From assembly GCA_000328365.1 (NCBI GenBank), contig KB296213.1, positions 199,695-263,694 on the forward strand: a DNA stretch of 64,000 nucleotides, written 5' to 3'. Within the stretch, counting starts at the first letter, position 1. The number at the start of each line of letters is the position of its first letter. A model generated the notes under the pieces. It saw only the letters and a list, made by a program, of their open reading frames with translations. It did not search any database and was not told the origin of the DNA. Shown one piece after another: positions 1-10,349 of this stretch. This stretch comes from Capitella teleta. Lineage: Eukaryota > Annelida > Polychaeta > Capitellidae. Both the position numbers and the translations under genes were made by a program.

Positions 1-663
1 TCAACTTCACAGCCCAGCGGCGTAAACGATATTTCTGGGGAAATATTCCTGGTCTCAAGGGGTTGGTTATAGTCATACGTAACAAATGCTTGCATGTTTA
101 GATCGTCTGTTGCTTAAATTCTGATAATGTTTTTAAGAATTAGGAGTGTCATTATTGACCGGTTAAAATATTATTACGGAACAATCTGGGCTGTTTTGAA
201 CCTTTTTTTCATTCGCAGGGGAGAATGCGTGGATGATGAAGATGTCACGGAATTGAAAGAAGTTCTGATGCCAGGAAGGAAAGCGCGCGTAAGACTTGTT
301 CCCTAATTCAAATCATGCTTCATGAACATTTCACTTGAAGATGTCGAAGGTCAGATGCGTGACTTCACGCTCTAACTCGCTCCGTCAGAGCAAGCATAAC
401 CACAAGCAATTCCCTGTTGCCATGGGCAATCACCTGGATACCCTGTGGATCCCGGAATTGGAGCGGTTATTCCTGGAAATCTATTTTTAATCTAAAATTA
501 AATCCTTTCATTTTGCAGCCTGTTTGGCTTTCCTCAGCATTACACGGACGTGGCTAATATCCCTGTCAGCAGGAGGCAGGTTCTGCTTGGAAATTCCTGG
601 AGCGTTCCGGTTGTGAAACGCTTGCTTCTACCGTTAAAGAACTTCTTCCAAACCAAACATTAG
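1..663 (+). CDS. DNMT3: DNMT3-type DNA (cytosine-5) methyltransferase, 3' exons (partial)
   Basis: Last four exons of a de novo cytosine-5 DNA methyltransferase. Exons: 1-61 (frame starts at base 3), 219-288, 341-465, 519-663; all introns are GT-AG with matching phases (phase 2, 0 and 2), the shortest 52 bp. The joined peptide runs through [35 protein letters not shown] and [18 protein letters not shown], then a stop. These match the end of the DNMT3 catalytic domain: the FFWGNLPG block, the TRSNSIKQ block, the FGFPxHYTDVSN block and motif X ([22 protein letters not shown] in vertebrates, recalled). The PCQ and ENV catalytic motifs, the ADD and PWWP domains lie upstream of the window. An AATAAA-like signal is at 1051. 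The DNMT3 rather than DNMT1 assignment rests on these blocks. Confidence 0.92.
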
Positions 664-3020
664 GTTTTTATTTATAGTCGTTAACCTGATTAATTCTCGT
701 CTGTCATATCTTTATTATTCTTGACATATTTTTTTCAATCAACGCGTTTATTGAGGCAGAAGTTATATATTTTGTTTACAGATTTTGCAGGTCTCTTTTT
801 TTTTTTTTCCTACACATTCGTACACATAGCTGTATTCTTCTGTTTGTTTGTTGATGTTTTATACTCTTGTTTTTCACTTTACCTTTATTTTTGGTACGGT
901 ACTTGTACATCTTTTGTTCCGTCCCTGTCTTTTTGGAGAAAAATTTATTTACTAAACATTTTTTAAACAATTCATGTTTTTTCTGTACTAATTTTGATGC
1001 CACGCATCTAATGACCCTCACATTTGAGAGAAGCCCTAGAAATTTCTAGAAATAAAAAAACCACCTTTTTATATGTACAATTAATGTAGTTGGCGCCGCA
1101 ACGTAACTGATGTTGAGAAGCGGCCAGGTGCCTGATCAGGCACTCTGCTGAATGCACTTTCACTGTCCACTCACTGACACCAGTTCACACTCGCAGGTGA
1201 ACGCTGAAACAGCCACAATTTAGCAAACAGAGTTTGTCCTTTTGGAGCGCAGAAAAAAATACATGTTTTGCAGATTCCCAAGAATTGGTGGCATCTTAAT
1301 TCAAAGCCATTCTCTTTGTAATTGTTTTTAATTGTTTTGACTGTCTCCGCTTGCGTCATTCAAGGTGGACTTGTGGCCATGCTTATACATGTATGTGATA
1401 TTGAAGTGCTTAAAACGCAAACGAAGAAGCTTCGAGACTGTACTGAATTTTAATGTTGAAACCAAAGGAATATATATACAAGTAATTAAGAGTTGATCAA
1501 AGCAGAACGAGAACATTTTGAACAGGAGTTCATAACTAAAACTTGAGTGAGCTGATGCACTACACTATATACGTATTCCTAGTATTGTAACCCTGTGAAA
1601 GGAAGCGAGCATGTCTGCTAAAATATAATAGGCATGCTACGTTGACGGATCAATTTGTTACAAGTGCTAGAATATTGGGTAGAAAAAAAAATATAAAAAA
1701 ATACATATATAATAAAAAAACGAAAAATGAATCAGAGATATGTGATGGACAACTTTTAATGAAGGTATTGATGAACATTGATCAAGGAAACATGACCCTA
1801 ATCGCTTAGGTTCATGATATGCCAAACTATATGCTTCAATGTATGATTTTACAGCAGAATTGCGCAACTGATCAGCTAAATATGCAATTCTATCTGACAT
1901 GACTTTACATTATCATTTAATGTATGACAAAAAAAAAAAAAAAACATTGCAATCCAGCAATTACGACGACTCAACCTGCATGTTGACAGAAGTTGACATA
2001 TTTATGGCCCTAACAGGGTCAGCTGGTATGTGCATGCAGTGGACTTATTTAAGTTCTTATATTGCAATAAGCTAAACCTATGAGCATACAGTCTGATGCA
2101 GAGGGAGTTCAAATAATAGCATTAATGCGAAGACCCTCTGCGGTTAGTAACTCCCCATTACTTGAAAATATACTTTTGAAACACCCTACTACTAGTATCC
2201 ATGCGTGAAATTTGCTGAATTACACTTGACGGAATTCCGCGCAACGGAATAAATAATTAAATAAAAATTGGTCACGGATTTTCCATGAAGCAACTCGACA
2301 TTGCTCGTAGACGCACTAAACACGTATGCGCAAAAATCAACCAGCACCTGCGATAGCATTCGGCCCCATGATGGTGAAATGGACACAGGCAAAGCTCTCT
2401 CAACCAATCTCTGCTCAACCAGGCACCGCATTTCGCCCGAATGCACTGCTGCGGGGAACCCGAGGGTTCAAACCATTGCGCCATCCCAATGCACCAGCAG
2501 CACAACAGACCTCCTCTGTTACTTTATCGCTAAGTATTTAATCGAAAGCAGGAAAACAAAAGTACATAAAAATAAAACCATCTTAGCGCGTAACATAACC
2601 GTCCTGTCCAACGCTTGATTCTCATCTACTAACATTCATTGTATACGAAATACGAACTTTCATGAACGCACTTCTAATGTACAATGTTTGGTACAATAAC
2701 GGATAAGCATCACTAGCTGATCAAACGAAGGCACATGAATGCATTTATATTGTATATTAGAAATTGTTTGAAGTGTACATCATATTATGCTATATACATG
2801 TATCGTGATGTTGCTGTTGGCTTATTTTTTATTATTATTTTTTTTTAAGCAGCCTAAAAAAGTTTCACCTCGCTCGAGACCATCGAAAGATTGGCGTTAA
2901 CGTATCATGTCCACTCCAGTTCATTCTTCGTGGCAACAGTAATTCATCTCATGATTAAAGAGATTAAAAAGTTAAAAATTGATCAGCTACAAAGTACAGG
3001 ATGATCTGCCAGACAGTGTG
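664..3020. other. AT-rich intergenic stretch, no supported gene
   Basis: DNMT3 3' UTR, with a candidate polyadenylation signal at 1051, followed by AT-rich spacer with short homopolymers (1930, 2830). A GC-richer patch at about 2330-2510 contains a GGTTCAAACC-like B-box word but no convincing A box at the right distance. I see no gene here. Confidence 0.5.
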
Positions 3021-3022
3021 GT

Positions 3023-3038
3023 GGTCCTGAGAAGGACC
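3023..3038 (-). terminator. Histone-type mRNA 3' stem-loop
   Basis: Read on the minus strand, 49 bases after the stop codon of the small gene at 3087-3302, is GGTCCT-TCTC-AGGACC. It is a perfect 6-bp stem with a 4-base loop, starting GG, ending CC, with loop pattern UYUN, and followed directly by ACCACA. The 5' flank is A/C-rich (CAACAAC). This fits the stem-loop that replaces the poly(A) tail in metazoan replication-dependent histone mRNAs (GGYYCUUNUNAGRRCC plus ACCCA/ACCA). A purine-rich U7 downstream element is not obvious. Confidence 0.7.
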
Positions 3039-3069
3039 GTTGTTGTTGTTGTTGTTGTTGTTGTTGTTG
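3039..3069. repeat. (GTT)n / (CAA)n microsatellite
   Basis: About ten GTT units. On the minus strand it is a CAA run lying in the 3' UTR between the stop codon of the orphan gene and the histone-type stem-loop, where it supplies the A/C-rich 5' flank of the hairpin. Confidence 0.9.
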
Positions 3070-3086
3070 GAATGAGCGATTGGCGT

Positions 3087-3302
3087 TCAGCAGGGTTTCG
3101 CGTATGGTTTCGCCGCCGTTGATCGCCGCTTCTTGTGGCGTCTCTCCTCCTTGACCTTGGTGATCCTGGCGTCCAGACTGACCACCTTCAGCAGCATGGC
3201 CTGCGCCCTGAAGAAGTCCTGCTTCATGGCTGCCAGCATCGCTGCGCGGGTCGACGCCAACTCCTTCTCCAGCTCCGTCAGGGAGACTTTTTCTTCAGGC
3301 AT
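3087..3302 (-). CDS. Small intronless orphan protein with histone-like mRNA architecture
   Basis: 71 residues, starting MPEEKVSLTELEKELAS. Residues 4-50 look helical and amphipathic (leucine/alanine-rich, heptad-like). The C-terminus is strongly basic (KVKEERRHKKRRSTAAKPYAKPC region, split by a KKRR cluster), so nuclear localisation or nucleic-acid binding is plausible. I do not recognise the family; it has no histone fold and no winged helix. Third positions are GC-rich against an AT-rich background, as in highly expressed genes. A TATA box lies at 3350-3357 on the same strand, about 45 bases before the ATG, leaving a 5' UTR of some 20 bases. No introns are seen, and a histone-type stem-loop lies 49 bases past the stop. 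Together these suggest an S-phase, replication-dependent mRNA. A sperm or linker-histone-like chromatin protein is one guess and is not shown by sequence. Confidence 0.7.
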   Translation of the reverse strand: MPEEKVSLTELEKELASTRAAMLAAMKQDFFRAQAMLLKVVSLDARITKVKEERRHKKRRSTAAKPYAKPC

Positions 3303-3349
3303 CTTCGATGAATCTTTCGTTGAATATGATCTGAGATGTGTACCTCGGG

Positions 3350-3357
3350 TTTATATA
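3350..3357 (-). promoter_or_regulatory. TATA box of the orphan gene
   Basis: Minus-strand CTATATAAAC about 45 bases upstream of the ATG at 3302. Upstream on the same strand are ATTGG and GTTGG words, i.e. inverted CCAAT boxes, near 3370 and 3423. TATA plus CCAAT close to the start is typical of replication-dependent histone promoters. Confidence 0.55.
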
Positions 3358-3640
3358 GATCGAGCGACCAACCAACGCAATCGGCGACACTCGAGTTTTC
3401 ACAGTTTGGAGTTGACAAGTTGACCAATCTCTGGCGTCGATTGCTTGGCGGCGCTGGCATCCCGGTTAAAAGTAATTAACAATAGTTAACAATAGTTAAT
3501 TAACAATAGTCAACTGTCAGCGCTACAGAGCGATCGACGCTTGGTTATTGATTTTAAGAAATGACCTAAAAAAAAAGTCAACGAAAATTAAAATCGAAAA
3601 GGAGAAAAAAAACAAAAAACAAAAAACAAAAAAAAAAAAA

Positions 3641-3752
<112 letters not shown>

Positions 3753-3759
3753 GTAAACA

Positions 3760-5068
3760 AAATAATGATAATGAATAAATAAATGTATATGCATTTCTTA
3801 ATTTACATAGTTGTCCAGTTTGAAATTGATGTAGCGAAGGAAAATGGCGCGTCATTATAGAATTATACGGAGTTCTTTGTAAAACAGAAATGATTTATGA
3901 TTAATAAGACTATCGCAATTCTCATTCAACATTAATTGATCATCGTTTCGTGTAAACAATTGAAAAAACTAGTAGATACCTAAAAAATAGTCAACAATTA
4001 CATAATTTAATCGCATTCGCGAAACTACATTGACAAAGTCCAGCTTTAATTGAAGACGCAAGTGAAATGCGCAGTCAGCGCACGTGCATAACAACGGTGG
4101 CTTCTCTCGTCTCTCATTGGCTAATGGATCAGCCAATAGGAGACGAGGAGCCTGAAGCGAGGGACAACGGCACATGAAGGAGAGACAGCTTATTGATCTT
4201 CTCGCAATAATTCAAGTACAGTTCGACCTCGATAGCCCAAACTTGAAAAATTCTGCGACGTAAAGGTTGCTTCGGCGAATCAGGGATGTGAATTTCCTAA
4301 TAATTTAGACAACCTTTGATTAAGAATTTTACAGATTTTGGACAGACCGATTATTAGTAATTATTTCTGACTTGTGATCTGGTTTCATATACCGATGGGT
4401 AAAAAGTGTTTGTTTTTCCTGTTTCCCGCCGATAGTACACCTGAGGCAATGCTTCCTGTATTTAACTTCATCAAAGACGCATATTAATTAACCTTTACTA
4501 TGTTTTACAGTTACAGTTGTATAAATATTAATAGCGATCAACAGTTTACCCAATCGTAAATCCCCGATTCGCTTTCGTTGTTTGCTAGGCAAGCGTGGTG
4601 AACAAAAGAACGCTTGCCGCAAATTGAAGCTGTGAACTTGGCGGTTGCTTTAATCGACACGATGTCATGATGTTATGCAATGAAAAGGCAGAGACGCCGA
4701 CTTCTGAACAACGTCAGCTGTGACACGCGAGTTGATCTCTGTTTGCAAATTATTTTCAGAAAAAAAAAAAAAAAAAAAAAAAAAAAAGAAGAAGAAAAAA
4801 AGTTTGAAGTAAGACATTAGGGTATATATTAGATATTTTATACTTATTAGATTATACAAATTATACAAATTAGAAATTTTAAAAAATCCTCAAAATCCAC
4901 ATTTGTGAGCGTCCACGGCAAAACAGGTCACATGGGTCGGTCACATGACGCAAGTGGAGTGTTTATAAATTTTATAAACACTCCACTTGCGTCATTTATT
5001 CGGGATCTGCTATTTTCTATCTCTCTTAGCCAGATTCATTACCGAAATTGCCATATCCGGTGCATATC
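3760..5068. other. Intergenic stretch with inverted repeats, no gene
   Basis: No coding exon found. It holds an imperfect hairpin at 4108-4150 whose inner arms are CCAAT boxes (ATTGGCT...AGCCAAT). At about 4217 there is a transposon-end-like CAGT...CCTCGATAGCCC...ACTTGAA segment. A poly-A/poly-T tract lies at 4760-4800, and a perfect palindrome at 4945-4995. Confidence 0.5.
4945..4995. repeat. Perfect 51-bp palindrome
   Basis: Two 25-base arms (beginning ATGACGCAAGTGGAGTG) around a single central base, with no mismatch. It would extrude as a cruciform. It may be a minimal fold-back transposon relic. Confidence 0.9.
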
Positions 5069-5118
5069 NNNNNNNNNNNNNNNNNNNNNNNNNNNNNNNN
5101 NNNNNNNNNNNNNNNNNN
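5069..5118. other. Assembly gap (50 N)
   Basis: Run of 50 N; the round number suggests a scaffold join of unknown true length. Confidence 0.99.
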
Positions 5119-5186
5119 GCGTGTCATTTCATTCCCAACAGATTTCGATCAAATTTAAAGATAAAGCCCTTGAATAATTGCAGAAT

Positions 5187-5674
5187 CTAAAAGTTAATTA
5201 AAATTACGTCTCGGGTACTCCTAGCGCCGGCTATAACGATGTTTCCGACCGGGCCCATCTGAGGCGTCTCAGGATTGGAACTCAGAATGAGCAGTGAGCA
5301 GTGAGCAGTGAGCTCAGCACCAGGAAGCCAAAGCCTAATCGTGTCCGCACTTATCGCGCGACAATGCAAGCCAATTTCGACGGTTGAAGATGCTGGAAGG
5401 AGGAATCGGTTCCGGAGTTCCGGAATCCGGATGGCTGTGTCCTGGCGCCAATCGGTCACTTTAGCTCCCCCTGTCCTAGCTCTGTCTAGGACAGCACCCA
5501 TTTCACGCAATCGCGAAAAGAACAATCGGTATATATCGTTGAGGGGTGGACGCCAAAATAACGAGAGACCTGATGGCGGTCCATTGCCGCTCGCAGCATC
5601 CCAATTGCCTCCCATCGCTGTGCCTCTGTTAGACGTCGCATCGAAAAAATCAAGGTGGCAGATAAAGGAGGCAT
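5187..5674 (-). mobile_element. Tc1/mariner-like transposase relic
   Basis: The minus strand encodes a Tc1-type N-terminal helix-turn-helix (MRRLTEAQRWEAIGMLRA ... VSRYFGVHPSTIY) in one frame, ending near 5486. The second helix-turn-helix region (RLREMGAVLDRARTGGAK, then ALR/TIR-like ISADTIRLWL) continues in another frame from about 5530 to 5230. The frame change near 5500-5540 and the missing DDE catalytic domain show a decayed 5' fragment. No terminal inverted repeats were identified. The match is to the 'LTEAQRW.IIGM' class of Tc1-like elements common in marine invertebrates (recalled). Confidence 0.7.
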
Positions 5675-5679
5675 TGATA

Positions 5680-6442
5680 CAAATTACTCACTTACGAAAC
5701 GAAGTCGATATGTCTTTTGTTTGGGTGAATTTTGGGCGACAAAAAATGCTTTTCTGTTGCTCTATACAAGACTGAAATTGACACGCATGTCGATTTCGAA
5801 GCAACCACAATCCACCGCTGGATCTCGTTTATAACCACTCTTGAAATTGTAATATACATTGATCAAGTTCAGGGTATTCTTGTATAAAACATCGACGAAA
5901 GCGATTTACTTCGAATGCTCGAGGAACAGGATTTTACTGCATCGTCGAATATCGGGTTCTCACTTTTGGTTGAGATGAATCAGCATCAATGTCGATGAAA
6001 TTGAAACAGAAATGATAGCATTTCTAACCATACAAAGTGTTTATTTCTCTTATCGTTGCATGGTTTTTATACAGCAACCTGTTCTGTGCACGACGCTTCC
6101 TCCCAAAAGCGCAGTGCCATTGAAAAACATGTACATGTGTTTATAAGGTTTTCGATATGACTACTTTTGGCCCACTGTGTAGTTGCCATTTCAAATGTCT
6201 TGAAATCACTGAATTGTCGATATATAAAGAATCCGAGCCGCCATGCTGGCCTGCTAAATGAGATTGAAAAATAAAGCCAATAGTTTGATACAAAAAATAT
6301 TTTGTATTGAGATAAAATGAAGAAACTTCACCATAAAATATATAAGACACAGGAATGTCAGTGAGTGAAGGAATATCATTATAAATGCTACATTAATTTC
6401 TCGAGAGGTTGCAAACTATGTGTATCAATTTAAAGAGCTTCA
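5680..6442. other. RPE downstream region, no separate gene
   Basis: AT-rich sequence downstream of the RPE stop codon, presumably its 3' UTR and spacer. Nothing else supported. Confidence 0.4.
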
Positions 6443-9112
6443 TCATCTTTCTAATTGCGACTTCTGGAGAGCTTCTTCTACGGCTCCCTTGAGGACATTT
6501 ATGACCTCACGCGGGACGTCGCTCTTCATAATCGCACTGCCAGACACGATCATATTTGCTCCAGCCTTACGGAAAAATAGAAATATGAATCAGTATGTGA
6601 AAAATGTGAATCAGTATGTAAAAAATGTGAATCAGTATGTGAAAAACGTGAATCAGTTAAGAAATATGAGAATCAAAAACGAGAATCATGAACAGGAAAT
6701 GTGAAGCTTACCTCAGCACACGCTTGGATAGTGCTCGGACCTACACCGCCATCGACTTCAATGTCAAGCTTGGGGTACCGTTGCCTCAAGTATCGCACCT
6801 GAACAATTGAACAATGTAGCACAGGTTATTAAACAGATGGAACTACTTTTGGCATCATGTCATCCATGAACTTCTGACCTCCGAAACCAGGCTCGACCGT
6901 CATGACAAGAACGGTATCAACTAAATCAACAAACGGCAAGACCACGTCAACGTTCGTCAAGGGTTTGATGCCAATTCCGACCTGCGGATTGGAAAATAGA
7001 GCATTCATCAGGGAGTATAAATTTCGTCAATCTGAACGTGGAAATATAGAGCGAGAGATGGTTCAGCAATTGGGGATTTCAGTTTATAGCAATGAATATG
7101 GGTCTCCACGTTCTTTGAAGACAAGCAGCTACTACAGCTAGTACAGAAGCTACTGTAGTGTAACAGATAATACATCGTTCAACACTCATCGCTCTTCTCG
7201 GATGAGTTCATATCATCTGATCTGCTGTCGTATGATCCACTCAAAACCTCCTTTATAAGTCGCTGTTTGCTATCAATAAATATGAATTATTGACGTAATT
7301 AAGTTTAGCAACCAAATTCCAGCGAAAATTATTTCGATCTCTTTATAACATACACATGGCCGAAAATAGGGACATCGTCGATAAAATATGAATTTGGTGT
7401 ATGTACTAAACTGATTGATGCGACTGAACTTCACTGAAGTTTAAAACTAAATGAATTTGATTAACATTAGTTAATTGATCAACTAGTTATGAATATGATG
7501 GTCACAATGATGTAAAATGAATTTGTATAACCCGTGTAACGTCGTTATAGTGGTGACCCCGACGTATGCCAGGCGACGTCAAATGAAGGCCTTCCATTAT
7601 TACTTTATTAGCCGCCTGAAAAGGCCAAGGAGATCATGTGGGATTGGATCAGACGTCATGAAGGGCCCTTCCGGTCAACAAAAGAGCTGGGCCACACAAT
7701 GGCATTCAACCCAACCGAGTTAATCATGATTATGGGACTACGGCCTTCTCCCTGAAAAAGAAATCTATATTTCAGGCTTCGACTGATTTGCTGTTTTTTT
7801 TTTTTTTTTTTTTTGTGAATTGGCAGCTTTGAAGTGTTCAAGGGTAGGTCATTACGCTATCACAACGTAATTTGAAATCAATACACTATGATAACGTCAC
7901 CGCATAGATCATAACGTTACCAAAATGTTGAGAATTCGAAAAACCAGATTTGTCAAAAACCCTCTTCGTCAAAGTGTTTTCGCTGGTCCCTTCAAGTTCG
8001 AGCGGGGTTTCACTGTACATCAAATTTGAGAGATTAAATATCTTGCTTTCATCTCGCATTCCATTTCAGACTGCAGTGATGTGACAATAAGTAATCCTCC
8101 TATTGATAACAATGGGAGCCATCTAGTGAGCAGATCTTTCAGCAGTTCTCATAAGAAATCTCGAGCTTGTCAGGCTATTCTGCCTGAGCAGGTAATTCAT
8201 ATGTTAATTTGTCACAACATTATCCGTTGACCAAATTTTTCAAAAAAACTTCACGTCACTCGAAAAGCCCATAGAATCTATACATAAAGGTTCCGAAATG
8301 AACAGAGACCCTCTTTAAGTTGAAGAATAGAATGCTGGGCAAATAAAGGGTCCATGTGGGCACGGTAGTTCGAACCATGACAGACACGGAGAATCTTAAT
8401 AATGATAAACGGTTAGATTTTGCTGGGTCTTTTTAATTTTCTTTCCAGAAATACCTCGTAGGCGACGCGGGCTGACAGAGCGCATTCTTCATTCGACTAT
8501 AACTTGACAGCGCTGTGTACACGCCTCATCAAATTTCTTTCCACAGGACCGGAAAATAGACTCAAGGAACAGGTTTTTATAAATCAATATTTGAGGCTGG
8601 TAATGTTGTAGTCCCCTATACTACAAATATAGGGAATCCATGCTCAAGTTATCAAGGTTTCCCCGTAACTCATCATGCATATAAAACAGAACACCAGGTA
8701 GGTCTGCATGAAAGATAATTCGTACCTGCATGCCAGCTTCTCTGATCTTGCGAATGCATCCTCCAACATCTTCGATAGCTTCAATATGGAATGTGTAATG
8801 ATTAACTCCGGCATCTTGCATCTCCTCCACCCACTGTGAATGTTCATGACATAACATACAATTCCAGTGGCACTTAACACTGACCTTCTCTGGGTTCTGC
8901 ACCATCATGTGCACGTCTAGCATTGCATTGGGAACACAGGGCCGAAGTGCCTTGACCACAGGGTGACCGAAGGTAATGTTGGGCACAAAGTGACCGTCCA
9001 TGACGTCCAAGTGAAGGTAGTCTGCTCCACTGCTGACCATTCGCTGACATTCTGCCCCCAGATTGGCCAAATCTGAGTTCAATATGGATGGTCCAATTTT
9101 GCACACTGCCAT
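6443..9112 (-). CDS. RPE: Ribulose-phosphate 3-epimerase
   Basis: Cytosolic pentose-phosphate enzyme interconverting D-ribulose 5-phosphate and D-xylulose 5-phosphate. Five exons, all phase 0: 9112-8885, 8833-8726, 6981-6847, 6798-6712, 6565-6443. They give 226 residues (human 228, recalled). The TIM-barrel signatures are present: [13 protein letters not shown] (catalytic Ser region), [14 protein letters not shown] with the metal-binding His and catalytic Asp, [14 protein letters not shown] (phosphate and metal site) and IEVDGGVGP with the second catalytic Asp. The C-terminus is [16 protein letters not shown]. Intron 2 is 1.74 kb while the others are under 150 bp. An acceptor at 9130 indicates a 5' UTR intron, so transcription probably starts near 10.0-10.1 kb, close to divergent IQCB1. 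Confidence 0.96.
6588..6660. repeat. 21-bp tandem repeat in RPE intron 4
   Basis: About three and a half copies of a 21-base unit (AATCAGTATGTGAAAAATGTG) with one or two differences per unit, wholly inside the last RPE intron. Confidence 0.85.
6982..8725. other. RPE intron 2 with transposon-end relic
   Basis: Long intron with no coding exon found. It contains a poly-T run (7796-7814). Near 7983-8012 a segment reads on the minus strand CAGTGAAACC...CGAACTTGAAGG. That resembles a pogo/Tigger-type terminus and the similar segment near 4217. Confidence 0.4.
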
Positions 9113-9129
9113 CTTTCAAGATTATTGCA

Positions 9130-10349
9130 CTGGAAAACAAAAAGTAAGAAGATATATTTTTCTATTCATTTTACAGATGGATGTGTGGACTATCCATGAT
9201 TAGGATACTATGCTCGGACTCTATTTTAAGCTAAAAACAAAATAAATTGCATACCGAGTCAATGACTGCTTCTTTAACCCTCAGTTACCTGCATATTTGG
9301 CATGGTCATGCAGATTCATTCATCGAAAAACCAGAAAGCTTTTATTGTACATACATAGAATAGGCATGGCATCCCGGGGCGACTACTTGATGGGCCAGGC
9401 AGTTGAAATTGCCCAAGATGATGGACCTAGGGGGTCATTATCCGGACATTTATAATTATAGAATTTTTTAATTCTTGGCGAGTTCTTTTTACTGTGCAGA
9501 TTTTGGAATCTGTTTTCGTGCTTCCGACAGAATTCTTCCTATTTTTCTGATTCTAGTTATTTTTCCAGTGGCTTGATTCAGTTTAATCTTGTTCCAAGAC
9601 TCTTGATGATTAAGATCATCCCCACAGATTCAGTGATGCCAGTGATCATGTTCCAAGACTTGCCAACACTCCAACTAGATATGCCTTAGTAAAAGTGCTG
9701 ACAATGGTGGCTTGTTAAAACTAGAAAAGATCGTGCATTGAGTTTGGCATTTGATTATGCAGCACAGCTTATGTCAGAAGCCAGTGAATATACCTCAACA
9801 GTGAGCCCATGAGTGACCCAAGGCTGGCAGTGACATGATTCGACTGTAACTATAACGCACTATTTGCTCATCATAACGCATTTTCAGAGGATAAAGGATC
9901 GTTTTTCAGCAGTAAAAAGCAACAAAATGTCAAACCTAACATGCTGAAATAATCATAAAAGGTTGTTGTGCCACAAAATTAATAAAAATTAACAAAAGAA
10001 GGCATAAATATTATGAAAACGGCATTAAAACAAACCTGCTCGTCAGCTGATCCCACATGCACTGATAGGTCAAAGGTCAATCTTGAGCCAAAGCCATGCA
10101 AATCAGATAACTTCGAACATGGATGAGGCATTATTTTACAATAAACTTATATCACGAATCAAAGCATCGATTTGAAAATAACTGAGTGCCTTATTTTACA
10201 TTTTAATATCACGTAAAATTTTCTTATTCTATTTCATTATTGCATATTTCAGATACGAAACTCAAAGCAGAGCTAGTCACTCGTTGCAAGGGAAGCCTAA
10301 ACTTGTCGAAAGCAGAGAATAATAAACATTTTTTGCTTCTCTCGTCGAC
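9130..10349. promoter_or_regulatory. Shared RPE-IQCB1 upstream region
   Basis: RPE and IQCB1 start codons are divergent and 1.24 kb apart. If RPE has the 5' UTR intron indicated by the acceptor at 9130 and a possible donor at about 10038, the two transcription starts would be within some 300 bp. That would be a bidirectional promoter. No core motif is certain. Confidence 0.35.

Noticed and set aside
2330-2510. Possible tRNA or SINE with a GGTTCAAACC box
   Set aside because: A-box-like word TGGCGCAATGG overlaps the B-box candidate on the opposite strand; spacing and fold do not work.
6420-6704. 94-codon plus-strand frame over the RPE 3' exons
   Set aside because: Antisense to RPE exon 5 and a 21-bp tandem repeat.
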